Below are positions 24,652-32,645 of a stretch of DNA of 32,803 bases, in pieces. The first letter of the stretch is position 1, and each line of letters begins with the position of its first letter. This DNA is from an uncultured Desulfovibrio sp. (GTDB lineage Bacteria > Desulfobacterota > Desulfovibrionia > Desulfovibrionales > Desulfovibrionaceae). Below the pieces are notes generated by a model. The model made no database searches. It saw only the letters and a list, made by a program, of their open reading frames with translations, and had not been told where the DNA came from. Position numbers and translations under genes: made by a program. Where the stretch lies: NCBI GenBank assembly GCA_905235595.1, contig CAJOMG010000020.1, forward strand, positions 1 through 32,803, in the 5' to 3' direction.

Positions 24652-25686
24652 TCAGGATCTGGTGTGTTGCAACGCAAGGCGGCGCTGTCTGGCAAGGGCA
24701 CGCAGATCATCTACATTGTCACTTTCATCCACTATCTCACGTCCCAGGATTTCTTCCAGAACGTCTTCCAGGGAAACCACTCCGGCAAGGCCACCGTATT
24801 CGTCCAGCACAGTGAATAAATGTACTTTGGCCTTGAGCAGCTCGTGTAACAACACATCAAGAGTCTGGCTTTCAAGGATAAAATGTGCTGGACGCATAAT
24901 GTCGGCTAGTGGAAGCGTATTTTTGCCTTCCTGAATACAGCGTCCCATGGTGCGTCGTTCCACAAAACCGACAATATCTTCATTGTCATCGCCATAAACG
25001 GGAATACGGCTAAAGTGCCAGGTACGGGAGTCATTGTACGCCTCTTCTACAGTCATGGTTTCGGGAAGCTCAAAAACCACTGTGCGTGGCGTCATAATTT
25101 CGTGGACACGTTTTTGATCCAGGGTCAGCACGTTACGTATGAATGTTTCCTCATACGGTTTGATGTGCCCTGCCCGTCGTGAAAGACTGGTCATGGCGCG
25201 GATGTCATCTTCAGAAATGACTGGGGCTGCGGATGGTTTGGCCACGAGCCGGGCAATGCGGCTTGTGAGCCAAAGCAGTGGTTTCATTATCTGCACCAGG
25301 GCGGAAAGAGGGCGTGCCAGTAACGGAGCCAGACGCTCTGCCCGCACAACTCCCAGGTTTTTGGGCAAGATTTCACCGAACACAAGGATCAGCACGGTGA
25401 AACCCACGGCGAAAATACTCATGTACTGTTGCCCGCATACGGCGAGAAAAGCCGCGCCTGCAATGGTGGCTCCCGCAGTGTTGGCAATGGTATTAAGAGT
25501 AAGAATGGCAGCGATAGGTTTGTCCACCTCAGAACGCAGCCTGAACAGAAGCTTTCCTGAGGTGCCGCCCGTTCTGCGCAAGCGTTCGATGGCTGACCAG
25601 GGAATAGAATACAGTACTGTTTCCAGCAAGGAACATAGAAAAGAAACTGAAACAGCAAGGGCAACGGACAGAACAAGGGTCAACAT
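24652..25686 (-). CDS. CNNM/CorC-type membrane protein with CBS domain pair, 344 aa
   Basis: Integral membrane protein of the CNNM (DUF21) family, associated with Mg2+/Co2+ transport or homeostasis. Residues 1-170 form the DUF21 membrane domain (SFLCSLLETVLYS, ILTLNTIANTAGATIAGA, VLILVFGEILPKNLG). Residues 190-330 carry two CBS repeats (VHEIMTPRTVVFELPETMTVEEAY, then LADIMRPAHFILESQTLDVLLHELL and VLDEYGGLAGVVSLEDVLEEILGREI). It lacks the C-terminal CorC/HlyC domain of many homologues and ends soon after the second CBS repeat. It follows the AMMECR1 gene by 56 bp on the same strand. Confidence 0.92.
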   Translation of the reverse strand: MLTLVLSVALAVSVSFLCSLLETVLYSIPWSAIERLRRTGGTSGKLLFRLRSEVDKPIAAILTLNTIANTAGATIAGAAFLAVCGQQYMSIFAVGFTVLILVFGEILPKNLGVVRAERLAPLLARPLSALVQIMKPLLWLTSRIARLVAKPSAAPVISEDDIRAMTSLSRRAGHIKPYEETFIRNVLTLDQKRVHEIMTPRTVVFELPETMTVEEAYNDSRTWHFSRIPVYGDDNEDIVGFVERRTMGRCIQEGKNTLPLADIMRPAHFILESQTLDVLLHELLKAKVHLFTVLDEYGGLAGVVSLEDVLEEILGREIVDESDNVDDLRALARQRRLALQHTRS

Positions 25687-25742
25687 GGTCCATATCCTGA
25701 GACGGTGCTTTGTGTGAGGGTGATTTCGGGTATTCTGCGGTG

Positions 25743-26315
25743 TCAGCCTTCGAAAACAAGGGCTTCATACCAGTAAAGTTGAGCCCCGGGTTCGTTCCAG
25801 GAACCTGCAGGCAGTCCTGCCTTGCGGCAGAGGTTGTCAAGATAGGCCTGACGGTCCCAGCCCTGCTCCACCGGTACCTGAGGCAGGAAAACACCGCTGT
25901 GCCCCCTGTGCTGTAGCAAAAGGCCATGACGTCCTATTTCAATAGCGTCAGGGTCAAAGCACGGTGTAAGCTCATCCAGTACAGAAATATGCAGTTGTGC
26001 AACAGGCCATTCCTTCGGTGAAAGAGGGGGAAAACGCGGATCATGGAAAGCTGCGGCCTGCGCCATATTCCAGATAGTGGCATACAGGGGCCCCTTCCCT
26101 GCAATATTGCCTATGCAACCGCGTAGCATGCCGGAAAGGGTCAGGGTTACAAAGCCTCCCAGCTGGCGAAAGAGGGCAGATGTGTTCTTGACTGCAAGGG
26201 CTTCCGGTGAGGGAGGGTCTTCAGGCAGCCCTGCAAACCGCACATCAATGGCACGGCGTGCAAGATGCGATAAGCAGTTTTTCTCTACAGCTGACAGAGC
26301 AAAGGATAGTGGCAT
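25743..26315 (-). CDS. AMMECR1-domain protein (AmmeMemoRadiSam system protein A), 190 aa
   Basis: Contains the AMMECR1 hallmark LRGCIGN with surrounding conserved segments: FVTLTLSGMLRGCIGN, NMAQAAAFHDPRFPPLSPKEWPVAQLHISVLDELTP, GRHGLLLQHRGHSGVFLPQV, WDRQAYLDNLCRKAGLP and AQLYWYEALVFE. In many bacteria this protein is encoded with a Memo-like and a radical SAM protein; neither partner is beside it here. The biochemical role of the family is unsettled. The ATG at 26315 has GGGGG 4 bp upstream; a longer in-frame frame to 26423 runs through a hairpin region and is rejected. Confidence 0.9.
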   Translation of the reverse strand: MPLSFALSAVEKNCLSHLARRAIDVRFAGLPEDPPSPEALAVKNTSALFRQLGGFVTLTLSGMLRGCIGNIAGKGPLYATIWNMAQAAAFHDPRFPPLSPKEWPVAQLHISVLDELTPCFDPDAIEIGRHGLLLQHRGHSGVFLPQVPVEQGWDRQAYLDNLCRKAGLPAGSWNEPGAQLYWYEALVFEG

Positions 26316-26336
26316 TATGCCCCCGGTAAACAAGAA

Positions 26337-26360
26337 ATGCCACAACAGAGGTTGCGGCAT
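26337..26360 (-). terminator. Probable terminator of the dsrABD operon
   Basis: ATGCCACAAC (26337-26346) and GTTGCGGCAT (26351-26360) pair over 10 bp with one mismatch and a 4-nt loop. On the minus strand it is followed by TTCTTGTTT, an imperfect U tract. It lies 157 bp beyond the dsrD stop. A second dyad sharing the same ends (ATGCCA 26378-26383, TGGCAT 26392-26397) lies just before it on that strand. Confidence 0.55.
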
Positions 26361-26517
26361 GACTTGTCTTGATATGAATGCCAACATTGTGTGGCATACA
26401 GCAGACAGAATAGCAGCATGCAACAGAAAACACCGATGCGCTGCAACTTACCGGCCCACTGAAAGTACAACCAACGTAAGTTATACCCCTCAATCGAGGT
26501 GGCATGCCGTAAATGGA

Positions 26518-26754
26518 TTAGTCTTCGCCTTCAGTATGTGCCTGTTTGCCTGCGCCTTTGAGCCCGTACATGGTGGTAGAGCCTGAAGACCAGAACTCCA
26601 GCACTTCTTCGTTAACCAGTTTGGTAAGAATTTTTTTCACTTCACGGGGGCCCTTGTCAGGGAACAATTCAAGAAAGTCCTTGAAGTAAAACTTGGACTT
26701 CATTTTTGACTTGCTGTTCAGAAATTCCACAACAACGTCTTTTTCGTCAGCCAT
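26518..26754 (-). CDS. dsrD: Dissimilatory sulfite reductase-associated protein DsrD, 78 aa
   Basis: Small winged-helix protein encoded after dsrAB in sulfate reducers. The sequence VVEFLNSKSKMKSKFYFKDFLELFPDKGPREVKKILTKLVNEEVLEFWSSGSTTMYGL is typical of the family. Length is normal. It was long thought a DNA-binding regulator because of its fold; later work on relatives shows it stimulates DsrAB sulfite reduction. It starts 54 bp after dsrB with GGAGA upstream. Its presence is a marker for reductive (sulfate/sulfite-reducing) rather than oxidative Dsr metabolism. Confidence 0.96.
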   Translation of the reverse strand: MADEKDVVVEFLNSKSKMKSKFYFKDFLELFPDKGPREVKKILTKLVNEEVLEFWSSGSTTMYGLKGAGKQAHTEGED

Positions 26755-26808
26755 GATATGTCTCCTTGTCCGGCGGCACTAAAAAGTGCCGCCGGAATTG
26801 AATGAAAC

Positions 26809-27954
26809 CTAGAATTTGAACTGTGTGCTCTGCCGCCATGTATAGTAGGCGGGATCACGGAAGTCATCAATGAGGTGGTGGGTAAACTCAAGGCCGGTCA
26901 GCTTGAAGAATGCCTCCCAGCCTATGCGCTGGGCCCAGTCACCCAGACGTTCATATTTCTGCGCGTTGGCTGCGTACACTTCAACGATGTGCTTTACCGT
27001 CTTGGTGAGGGTGGGCCAGCGGGGTGGTTCATTGGGAATGTAACCCACAACCACCTTGGAGAACTTGGGCATGGTAATACGGTTGGAAACCTTGCCGCCC
27101 ACCATGATGGCAATGCCGTCGCCTTCATGGTCAGCGATGGGCAGGGCCGGACACATGGTGTAGCAGTTACCGCAGTACATGCAGCGGTCTTCCTTGATAG
27201 CCACGGAGTTCACCTTCTGCCCCTTGTATTCTACCTTGGTGGGACGTACGGCAGCAGTGGGGCAGGCAGCCACAGCCAGCGGAATTTCGCAGAGCTGGTC
27301 AGCCCATTCGTGGTCGATCATGGGCGGTTTGCGGTGAATGCCCACGAGACCGATATCCGAACAGTGCACGGCGCCGCACATGTTAATGCAGCAAGCCAGC
27401 GAAACGCGTACGGGAGCAGGCAGACGCATGTTTTTGAATTCATCAAACAGGGTGTCCATCACGCATTTCACCGGGCCGGAAGCGTCGGTGGCGGGAGTGT
27501 GGCAGTGTACCCAGCCTTGGGTATGCACCATGTTGCTGACACCGGCACCTGTTCCACCCACGGGGAATTTGTTGGACCCACCGGCGAATTTACGGCTGTT
27601 CAGGTCGTCACGCAGCTTTTTCATGGTTTCTTCATCTTCCACCATGAATTCAATGTTGCTACGGGTGGTCCAGCGCACATGACCGCCGCAGTATTTGTCG
27701 GCGATGTCGCAGATTTCACGGATGTGCGTAATGGACATGGTGCGGGTGCCACCCACGCGCACGGTGTAAACCTTGTCGCCGCTTTCGGCCACATGCATCA
27801 GAACGCCGGGCTCCAGTATTTCATGATAGAGCCATTTGCCGAAATTCTTTTTTATAACTGGCGGGAAGTATTCGTCATACTTGTGGGGACCGATATCGGT
27901 GATACGGTCTTCCATGGGTTTCTGGGGATTGTATCCGGAAGAAATAAAAGCCAT
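26809..27954 (-). CDS. dsrB: Dissimilatory sulfite reductase beta subunit, 381 aa
   Basis: Catalytic subunit of cytoplasmic DsrAB, which reduces sulfite to a DsrC-bound trisulfide as the terminal step of sulfate respiration. The sirohaem/[4Fe-4S] site cysteines lie in [13 protein letters not shown] and [12 protein letters not shown] ferredoxin-like insert with [19 protein letters not shown] binds a second cluster. TTRSNIEF and GGTGAGVSN are family-typical. Length equals that remembered for Desulfovibrio vulgaris DsrB. It lies 15 bp downstream of dsrA. The opposite strand contains a long open frame that is a shadow of this coding sequence. Confidence 0.98.
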   Translation of the reverse strand: MAFISSGYNPQKPMEDRITDIGPHKYDEYFPPVIKKNFGKWLYHEILEPGVLMHVAESGDKVYTVRVGGTRTMSITHIREICDIADKYCGGHVRWTTRSNIEFMVEDEETMKKLRDDLNSRKFAGGSNKFPVGGTGAGVSNMVHTQGWVHCHTPATDASGPVKCVMDTLFDEFKNMRLPAPVRVSLACCINMCGAVHCSDIGLVGIHRKPPMIDHEWADQLCEIPLAVAACPTAAVRPTKVEYKGQKVNSVAIKEDRCMYCGNCYTMCPALPIADHEGDGIAIMVGGKVSNRITMPKFSKVVVGYIPNEPPRWPTLTKTVKHIVEVYAANAQKYERLGDWAQRIGWEAFFKLTGLEFTHHLIDDFRDPAYYTWRQSTQFKF

Positions 27955-27969
27955 GGTAGTCTCTCCCTT

Positions 27970-29283
27970 TTAGCGCTGATGGCGGCTGCGGAACGCGGCG
28001 AGGTCGCGGTTCCAACCGCCGGGCACCTCGTCTTCCTTGAAGAAGATGTACGGGTTGGAGCGCGGCTCCTTGACATGCACGGCCTGTGCCGGCGTGTCGG
28101 TCACTTCCAGCAGCTTCTGGAAGGACAGACGCTTCATGGTTTCGCCCACACGCTCACGGTTTTTGCCTTCTTCCATCCACCAATCCCAAATCTTTTCGAT
28201 GACTTCCTTGATTTCATCATAGGGAGCTTCACAGGAGATGAAGGGAATGAGCAGGGAACCCATCTGGGCACCATCCACCACGGGAGCCTTGGCGCCCACA
28301 AGAATGCTGGCACCGCGCTCGTCACCAATATGCAGAGCACGGGGCATGGTGTTGATGCAGTGCATGCAGCGTACGCATTCAGATGTTTTGATGGAGAGTT
28401 TTGAACCATCCCATTTCATGCACTTGGAGGGGCAGCGCTCGACAACTTCTTTCTCAATGTCGAACTTGCCCCAGTCACGGCCTGCATGGGCGCCGGCATT
28501 GGGTTTGAATTCCCCGGCCACATAGGCTTTGACGCCTTCCTGGTCAATCTTGATGTCGTCCTTCCAGGTGCCCACTACGGCAAAGTCCGAACGGGCCATG
28601 GCGCACACACAGCCATTGGGGCAGCCGTCGAACTTGAATTTGAACTTGTAGGGGAAGGCGGGACGGTGCAGCTCGTCCTGATAGTCCTGCGTGAGCTGAT
28701 AGCACATGTCCTGCGTGTTGTAGCAGGCATACTCACAGCGGGACATGCCAAGACATGCCGCAGGGGTGCGCAGGTTGGAACCTGAACCTCCCAGGTCATT
28801 GTGCATTTTATGCGTAAGGTCGTGGAAGATTTCTTCCAGTTGCGGGGTATGTGTGCCCAGCAGCACGATGTCACCTGTGGAGCCGTGCATGTTGGTCATA
28901 CCAGAACCGCGCAGATCCCAAATATCGCACAGATCACGCAGGAATTTGGTGCTGTAGTATTTACCCGAAGGCTGCGCCACACGGATGGTGTGGAAGTGGG
29001 CAACGCCGGGGAATTTCTCAGGCTGGTCACAGTAACGGCCGATAACGCCGCCGCCGTAGCCAAAAACGCCCACGATACCACCGTGTTTCCAGTGTGTTTC
29101 TTTGTCATGGTAGGAGAGTTCAACCACGCCCAGTAAATCTTCGGGGGCGTCCGCCGGAATCTGGTAGTCAAGACCGTCGGGGTTCGCAGCTCGGTGCGCG
29201 GCCTCCTGTTTGATGTCGGACACAAAGCTCGGCCAGGGGCCGCTTTCCAGCTGGTCCAACAAGGGGGTTGCATGTTTCGCCAT
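27970..29283 (-). CDS. dsrA: Dissimilatory sulfite reductase alpha subunit, 437 aa
   Basis: Alpha subunit of DsrAB. The N-terminus MAKHATPLLDQLESGPWPSF is nearly that of Desulfovibrio vulgaris. Cysteine motifs are CLGMSRCEYACYNTQDMC and CPNGC (sirohaem-[4Fe-4S] region), and CPSKC with CVRCMHC (ferredoxin domain). The start is placed at the second ATG (29283): GGAGG lies 7 bp before it but only 1 bp before the first ATG (29289), so the 437-residue form, the family's usual length, is favoured. It heads dsrABD and is preceded by a promoter and dyad at 29469-29524 and a leader of about 205 nt. Confidence 0.98.
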   Translation of the reverse strand: MAKHATPLLDQLESGPWPSFVSDIKQEAAHRAANPDGLDYQIPADAPEDLLGVVELSYHDKETHWKHGGIVGVFGYGGGVIGRYCDQPEKFPGVAHFHTIRVAQPSGKYYSTKFLRDLCDIWDLRGSGMTNMHGSTGDIVLLGTHTPQLEEIFHDLTHKMHNDLGGSGSNLRTPAACLGMSRCEYACYNTQDMCYQLTQDYQDELHRPAFPYKFKFKFDGCPNGCVCAMARSDFAVVGTWKDDIKIDQEGVKAYVAGEFKPNAGAHAGRDWGKFDIEKEVVERCPSKCMKWDGSKLSIKTSECVRCMHCINTMPRALHIGDERGASILVGAKAPVVDGAQMGSLLIPFISCEAPYDEIKEVIEKIWDWWMEEGKNRERVGETMKRLSFQKLLEVTDTPAQAVHVKEPRSNPYIFFKEDEVPGGWNRDLAAFRSRHQR

Positions 29284-29468
29284 TGCCATACCTCCACTGG
29301 TTAGTTTGCATCACGCGTATGCGTGCAATGCCTGTCAACTGCGGCGATTCCATACGGCAAAAACCGTTGCATGGGTGCGAACTCAAAGAGAAGTGGATTC
29401 AGCATCAGTCCATGAAATAGGGACGCCCAATGGAATCGCTGATAGTAAGCAAGGCTATTCGCCTTTTT

Positions 29469-29493
29469 TTACTGACCACAACATGGTCAGTAA
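29469..29493. promoter_or_regulatory. Perfect dyad at the dsrABD transcription start, candidate operator
   Basis: TTACTGACCA (29469-29478) and TGGTCAGTAA (29484-29493) form a perfect 10-bp inverted repeat around a 5-bp centre. On the minus strand it begins 2 bp after the -10 box of the dsr promoter, so it covers the expected +1. Size and symmetry suit a dimeric repressor, for instance a TetR-type regulator. It does not resemble the HcpR consensus TTGTGA-n6-TCACAA. It would also form an RNA hairpin at the 5' end of the transcript. Confidence 0.65.
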
Positions 29494-29495
29494 TT

Positions 29496-29524
29496 TTTAT
29501 AGCCGATTTTCCCTATAATGACAA
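29496..29524 (-). promoter_or_regulatory. Sigma-70-type promoter of dsrABD
   Basis: Minus strand: -35 TTGTCA (29524-29519), 17-bp spacer, -10 TATAAA (29501-29496). Each box has five of six consensus bases. Transcription would start near 29489, about 205 nt before the dsrA ATG. Confidence 0.65.
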
Positions 29525-29702
29525 CCGTTCCAGGCAGATACACACAAAACACAATGAAAAACCCTTAACGGCTAGAACTAGCAAGACAATTTCACCGGTG
29601 CAGCATCTTGCATAAGGGCATATGGGAATGTCGATTCAGAAAAATTTTTCATAAAAAGTCGTTCCAGCGGTCTGATATTGTGCACTTTTTCACGTAGTAT
29701 GC

Positions 29703-29731
29703 TTGGCAACCCTTCGCTTGCGAGGTATTAT
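29703..29731 (+). promoter_or_regulatory. Sigma-70-type promoter of the 29830 operon
   Basis: TTGGCA (29703-29708), 17-bp spacer, TATTAT (29726-29731). Start predicted near 29738, about 90 nt before the ATG at 29830. Boxes are close to consensus and the spacing is ideal. Confidence 0.6.
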
Positions 29732-29829
29732 AGACACGTTTCAGATATTATTATGCGCGTCGTAATACTGCGGCTTTTTCTTGCAGGTTACGAACATGTT
29801 GGGAGAAAGCATGGGCATAGGGGTCACCT

Positions 29830-30099
29830 ATGAAAGATGAACGTGGCGTGTATTACCATCCGGAGGCAGGTGACAGCCGCTCTCGTGTGTACGTGCGGCG
29901 CGGCCCAGATGGCGAAGTGGAATTTCGGCTGTGGCAGGCCGAGCAACCGGAGGTGTGGGAACGGCATCCCTGGCTCAATATGGCGCTGGTGCGCAATGCT
30001 GCGGCCTACTACCGGCAGGAACGTGTGCATGGTATTGATCCCTTGAAATTATATGATATTTCTGTAGCCAGGGCGCTGCTACATGAGGATGAAGCGTGA
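29830..30099 (+). CDS. Hypothetical protein, 89 aa, first gene of operon with rlpA
   Basis: Small soluble protein of unknown function. It opens with a beta-rich stretch (GVYYHPEAGDSRSRVYVRRGPDGEVEFRLWQAEQPEVWERHPWLN) and ends in a helical part (ALVRNAAAYYRQERVHGIDPLKLYDISVARALLHEDEA). There is no signal peptide, cysteine or known motif. GGGG lies 7 bp before the ATG, and a good promoter lies 100 bp upstream. Its stop overlaps the next gene's GTG start (GTGA), so the two are coupled. Confidence 0.75.
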   Translation: MKDERGVYYHPEAGDSRSRVYVRRGPDGEVEFRLWQAEQPEVWERHPWLNMALVRNAAAYYRQERVHGIDPLKLYDISVARALLHEDEA

Positions 30100-30881
30100 A
30101 CAGGCATTGGCTGTTGGCCAACAGGGATTTTCTGGTGCGTGATCTCGTACGAGATTACTGCCTTGTGCATAAGATTTTGACAGACCAGCGGTTTCGTTTT
30201 GAGGCCGATGGCACGGTATCGTACACGGCTCTGCGCGATCTTTTGGGAGAATCCACGCGCAAGGGGATTTTCGGACGACTTAAAGACACATCCCACCACT
30301 TGTTCCGCAACGTTCTTGCAGCAGGCACGGGAGAACCTGCTGCAGCATCATCTCTTGGGCATCCAAGTGATCCGTCGCATGTGGTGGATGAGGTGTTCCC
30401 TGGTGCCGGTGAAGCATCGCCATCGCTACAGCAGGACGAAGATCTGCCTTTTGGCAAGGAGGAGCGTGCGGGGGTGGAAGCCCTTATCGACTGGTGCATA
30501 GGCTATGCCTTTCATGAGTGCGCCAAATTGCGTGAAGACGCATTCCAGGGGCAGCACTACGCCAACCGTCTTCTTCAGATCTCCCGTTTCCAGGGAATTG
30601 TGGCTGACATGTGCAATCCCTTGCGGGATCTTGACAAGCAGACTGCAGAAAGTTCTTCTCGGGAACTTGCGCGCATCATGCGTGTGCTGGGGCAGGGGTT
30701 GCAGCTGCTTTCTCTGTATCTGGCTGTTGAGCAGCACAATATACATCTTGCGCGTTGGTTTGCCAGCGAGGAGGTCATGGCACGGGATGCATTTGGGGAA
30801 AGTTACGATATGCTGCCAGTTTCTCTCCGCTCGCCTTCTGTGCCTTCTTTCCCTGTGGAACGGGAGCGCTCAGGCGCATGA
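30096..30881 (+). CDS. Hypothetical protein, 261 aa, coupled to rlpA
   Basis: Unrecognised, probably cytoplasmic protein starting at GTG 30096 inside the previous stop. The N-terminal 65 residues (LLANRDFLVRDLVRDYCLVHKILTDQRFRF, GTVSYTALRDLLGESTRKGIFGRLKD) look like a compact helical domain. A Pro/Ser/Ala-rich linker follows (about 75-115), then a long helical region (about 125-235, ALIDWCIGYAFHECAKLREDAFQGQHYANRLLQI). Its TGA overlaps the rlpA ATG (ATGA), suggesting a cell-envelope connection, but that is guilt by association. No catalytic motif seen. Confidence 0.75.
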   Translation: MNRHWLLANRDFLVRDLVRDYCLVHKILTDQRFRFEADGTVSYTALRDLLGESTRKGIFGRLKDTSHHLFRNVLAAGTGEPAAASSLGHPSDPSHVVDEVFPGAGEASPSLQQDEDLPFGKEERAGVEALIDWCIGYAFHECAKLREDAFQGQHYANRLLQISRFQGIVADMCNPLRDLDKQTAESSSRELARIMRVLGQGLQLLSLYLAVEQHNIHLARWFASEEVMARDAFGESYDMLPVSLRSPSVPSFPVERERSGA

Positions 30882-31608
30882 GCGTTTCATACGACCTACG
30901 GTTGGTGGTGGTAGGGCTGGTGTGCGTCCTCCTCTTGAACGGCTGTGGCGGGGGGGCCTGGCATACGGGGGCGTACGCGGTACGCGCCCCTATACTGTCC
31001 ACGGGAAGACGTATTATCCCCTCAAATCTGCCAGAGGTTTTGTGGAAGAAGGCACGGCTTCCTGGTACGGGCCTAGTTTCCACGGTAAGAAAACGGCCAG
31101 TGGTGAAACGTACAACCAGTATGCCATGACAGCAGCCCACAAGCTCTTGCCGCTGGGCACAAAGATTCGCGTTACGCATCTGGGCAATGGCCGCTCTGTT
31201 ATCGTGCGTGTCAATGACCGTGGCCCATTTGTGGATGATCGGGTCATTGACCTTTCCCGCTCAGCAGCAGTGCAGCTTGACATGCTGGGAACAGGAACGG
31301 CCAGGGTGCGTGTGCGCAGTCTGGATGGTGAGGAATCTGTGGCGTCTTCCGGGGCTGGAGCTTCTGCCGCCACTTCTCTGCCTTCAGGGTCTTTTTATGT
31401 GCAAGTCGGTGCGTTTGACGACAAAATGAATGCGCACAGGCTTATTGCCACACTTATACAGGGCGGCTACAGAGGTCGCCTGATTTTCGGTGGCAACAAT
31501 ATGTGGAATGTGCAGGTCGGGCCGTGGAACAGTCTTCGCGGTGCACAGGAAAACCTGGAGATATTCCGGGCACTCTTTCCCAGCGCTTTTGTGGTGGGTG
31601 ACAAGTAA
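30878..31608 (+). pseudogene. rlpA: RlpA-like septal-ring lipoprotein (DPBB + SPOR), frameshifted near a G7 tract
   Basis: RlpA proteins are outer-membrane lipoproteins; some are lytic transglycosylases acting on peptide-free (denuded) glycan at the septum. The frame from ATG 30878 (ATGA overlap with the previous gene) encodes a lipoprotein signal, VVVGLVCVLLLNGC. The double-psi beta barrel (EGTASWYGPSFHGKKTASG, TAAHKLLPLGTKIRV, RVNDRGPFVDDRVIDLS) and SPOR domain (GSFYVQVGAFDDKMNAHRL to the end) lie in another frame, open through the junction to 31606. One extra base in the G7 run (30950-30956) would join them. Either the gene is broken, the tract is phase-variable, or the assembly has an error. 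The shift could also lie up to 30 bp later. Confidence 0.75.
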
Positions 31609-31622
31609 CCCTGAGTTCTCTC

Positions 31623-32645
31623 TTACAGGTTGGCAGCGTACCAGTCCCCAGCCAGGCGCAGGCCCTGGCGCACGTCAAACTGTGGAGCATAACCCAGCAG
31701 GGTCTTGGCCCGGGTGATGTCGGCCAGGGAGTGGCGCACGTCGCCCGGGCGGAAGTCACGGTGCACGCTCTGCGCGTTGCGCGCCTCGGGCTTATGCCGT
31801 GCCACTTCCTCCCTGATGAGGTCAAACAGTTCATTAAGTGTGGTCCGTTGGCCGAAAGCCACGTTGTATATTGTGTCTCTTGCTTCAGCTGTGGCGAAGC
31901 TGGCCAGCAGATTGGCCTGCAGCACGTTGTCAATATAGCAGAAGTCACGGCTGGTTTCCCCGTCTCCATTGACATACACGGTTTCTGCCTTGATCAGGCT
32001 GGCGAACCACTGGGGAATGACGGCCGCATACGCACCGTAAGGGTCTTGCCGTTGGCCAAAGACATTAAAGTAGCGCAGCCCTATGCTGGAAAAATCATAG
32101 CAGCGGCGGAATACATCGGCATACAGTTCATCAACGTATTTGGTCACTGCATAGGGCGAGAGGGGGTGGCCTATCTTGTCCTCAACCTTGGGGAGTTCGG
32201 TGGAATCCCCGTAGGTGGATGAGGAAGCCGCGTACACAAAGCTTTGCACTCCGGCATCACGTGCAGCCACCAGCATGTTTAGAAAACCGTCGATGTTACA
32301 GCTGTTTGACAACAGGGGATCATCAATGGAGCGGGGTACCGAACCCAGGGCGGCTTCGTGCAGTACATGCTGCACACCTTCGCATACATGGCGGCAGGTA
32401 TCGAGATGACGTATGTCACCTTCCACAAACGTAAAGCGATTCCACGCTTCAGGGCCAACAATATCACGCACCATGTCCAGATTCTTTTGATATCCGGTGA
32501 GAAAATTGTCCAGGCCGACCACGGTCTGCCCCAACTGCAGCAGCCTTTCGAGCAGGTTGGAACCGATGAAACCTGCCACGCCGGTGACGAGCCAGCGGGA
32601 AGGGTGGGAAGACATAGACTGGGTAAGGTCGGAATATGCGCTCAT
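31623..32645 (-). CDS. UDP-GlcNAc 4-epimerase, WbpP/TviC type, 340 aa
   Basis: Extended short-chain dehydrogenase that interconverts UDP-GlcNAc and UDP-GalNAc (or the uronic acids) for surface polysaccharide. NAD site [45 protein letters not shown], catalytic ASSSTYGDS and SPYAVTKY (YxxxK), then [22 protein letters not shown] and [16 protein letters not shown]. These match WbpP of Pseudomonas aeruginosa closely, more than GalE. The ATG at 32645 has AGGA 8 bp upstream and avoids a long non-conserved extension to 32765. No other glycan genes are in view; it converges on rlpA. Confidence 0.92.
   Translation of the reverse strand: MSAYSDLTQSMSSHPSRWLVTGVAGFIGSNLLERLLQLGQTVVGLDNFLTGYQKNLDMVRDIVGPEAWNRFTFVEGDIRHLDTCRHVCEGVQHVLHEAALGSVPRSIDDPLLSNSCNIDGFLNMLVAARDAGVQSFVYAASSSTYGDSTELPKVEDKIGHPLSPYAVTKYVDELYADVFRRCYDFSSIGLRYFNVFGQRQDPYGAYAAVIPQWFASLIKAETVYVNGDGETSRDFCYIDNVLQANLLASFATAEARDTIYNVAFGQRTTLNELFDLIREEVARHKPEARNAQSVHRDFRPGDVRHSLADITRAKTLLGYAPQFDVRQGLRLAGDWYAANL

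Larger units (their letters stand above)
29284..29829. other. 546-bp divergent intergenic region between dsrA and the unknown operon
   Basis: No coding sequence is supported here. It contains, from the dsrA side: a leader with a long-range 10-bp complementarity (GCGATTCCAT 29344-29353 with ATGGAATCGC 29430-29439), a small AAGGC/GCCTT hairpin (29451-29465), the dsr dyad and promoter (29469-29524), about 115 bp with nothing recognised, a 12-bp A5T5 palindrome at 29639-29650, and a plus-strand promoter at 29703-29731. Confidence 0.7.

Noticed and set aside
26875..28404. 509-codon open frame on the plus strand opposite dsrB and dsrA
   Set aside because: It is antisense to two certain genes, rich in His, Gly and Val as expected from a codon shadow, and has no Shine-Dalgarno or family resemblance.
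29469..29493. The dsr dyad as a plus-strand intrinsic terminator (T-rich DNA follows it)
   Set aside because: No plus-strand gene precedes it, and its position against the minus-strand promoter is better explained as an operator.
30505..30949. Upstream extension of the RlpA frame, including a Met followed by a hydrophobic stretch that looks like a signal peptide
   Set aside because: This part lies inside the 261-aa gene in another frame. The true lipoprotein signal is in the frame starting at 30878, so the resemblance is taken as chance.
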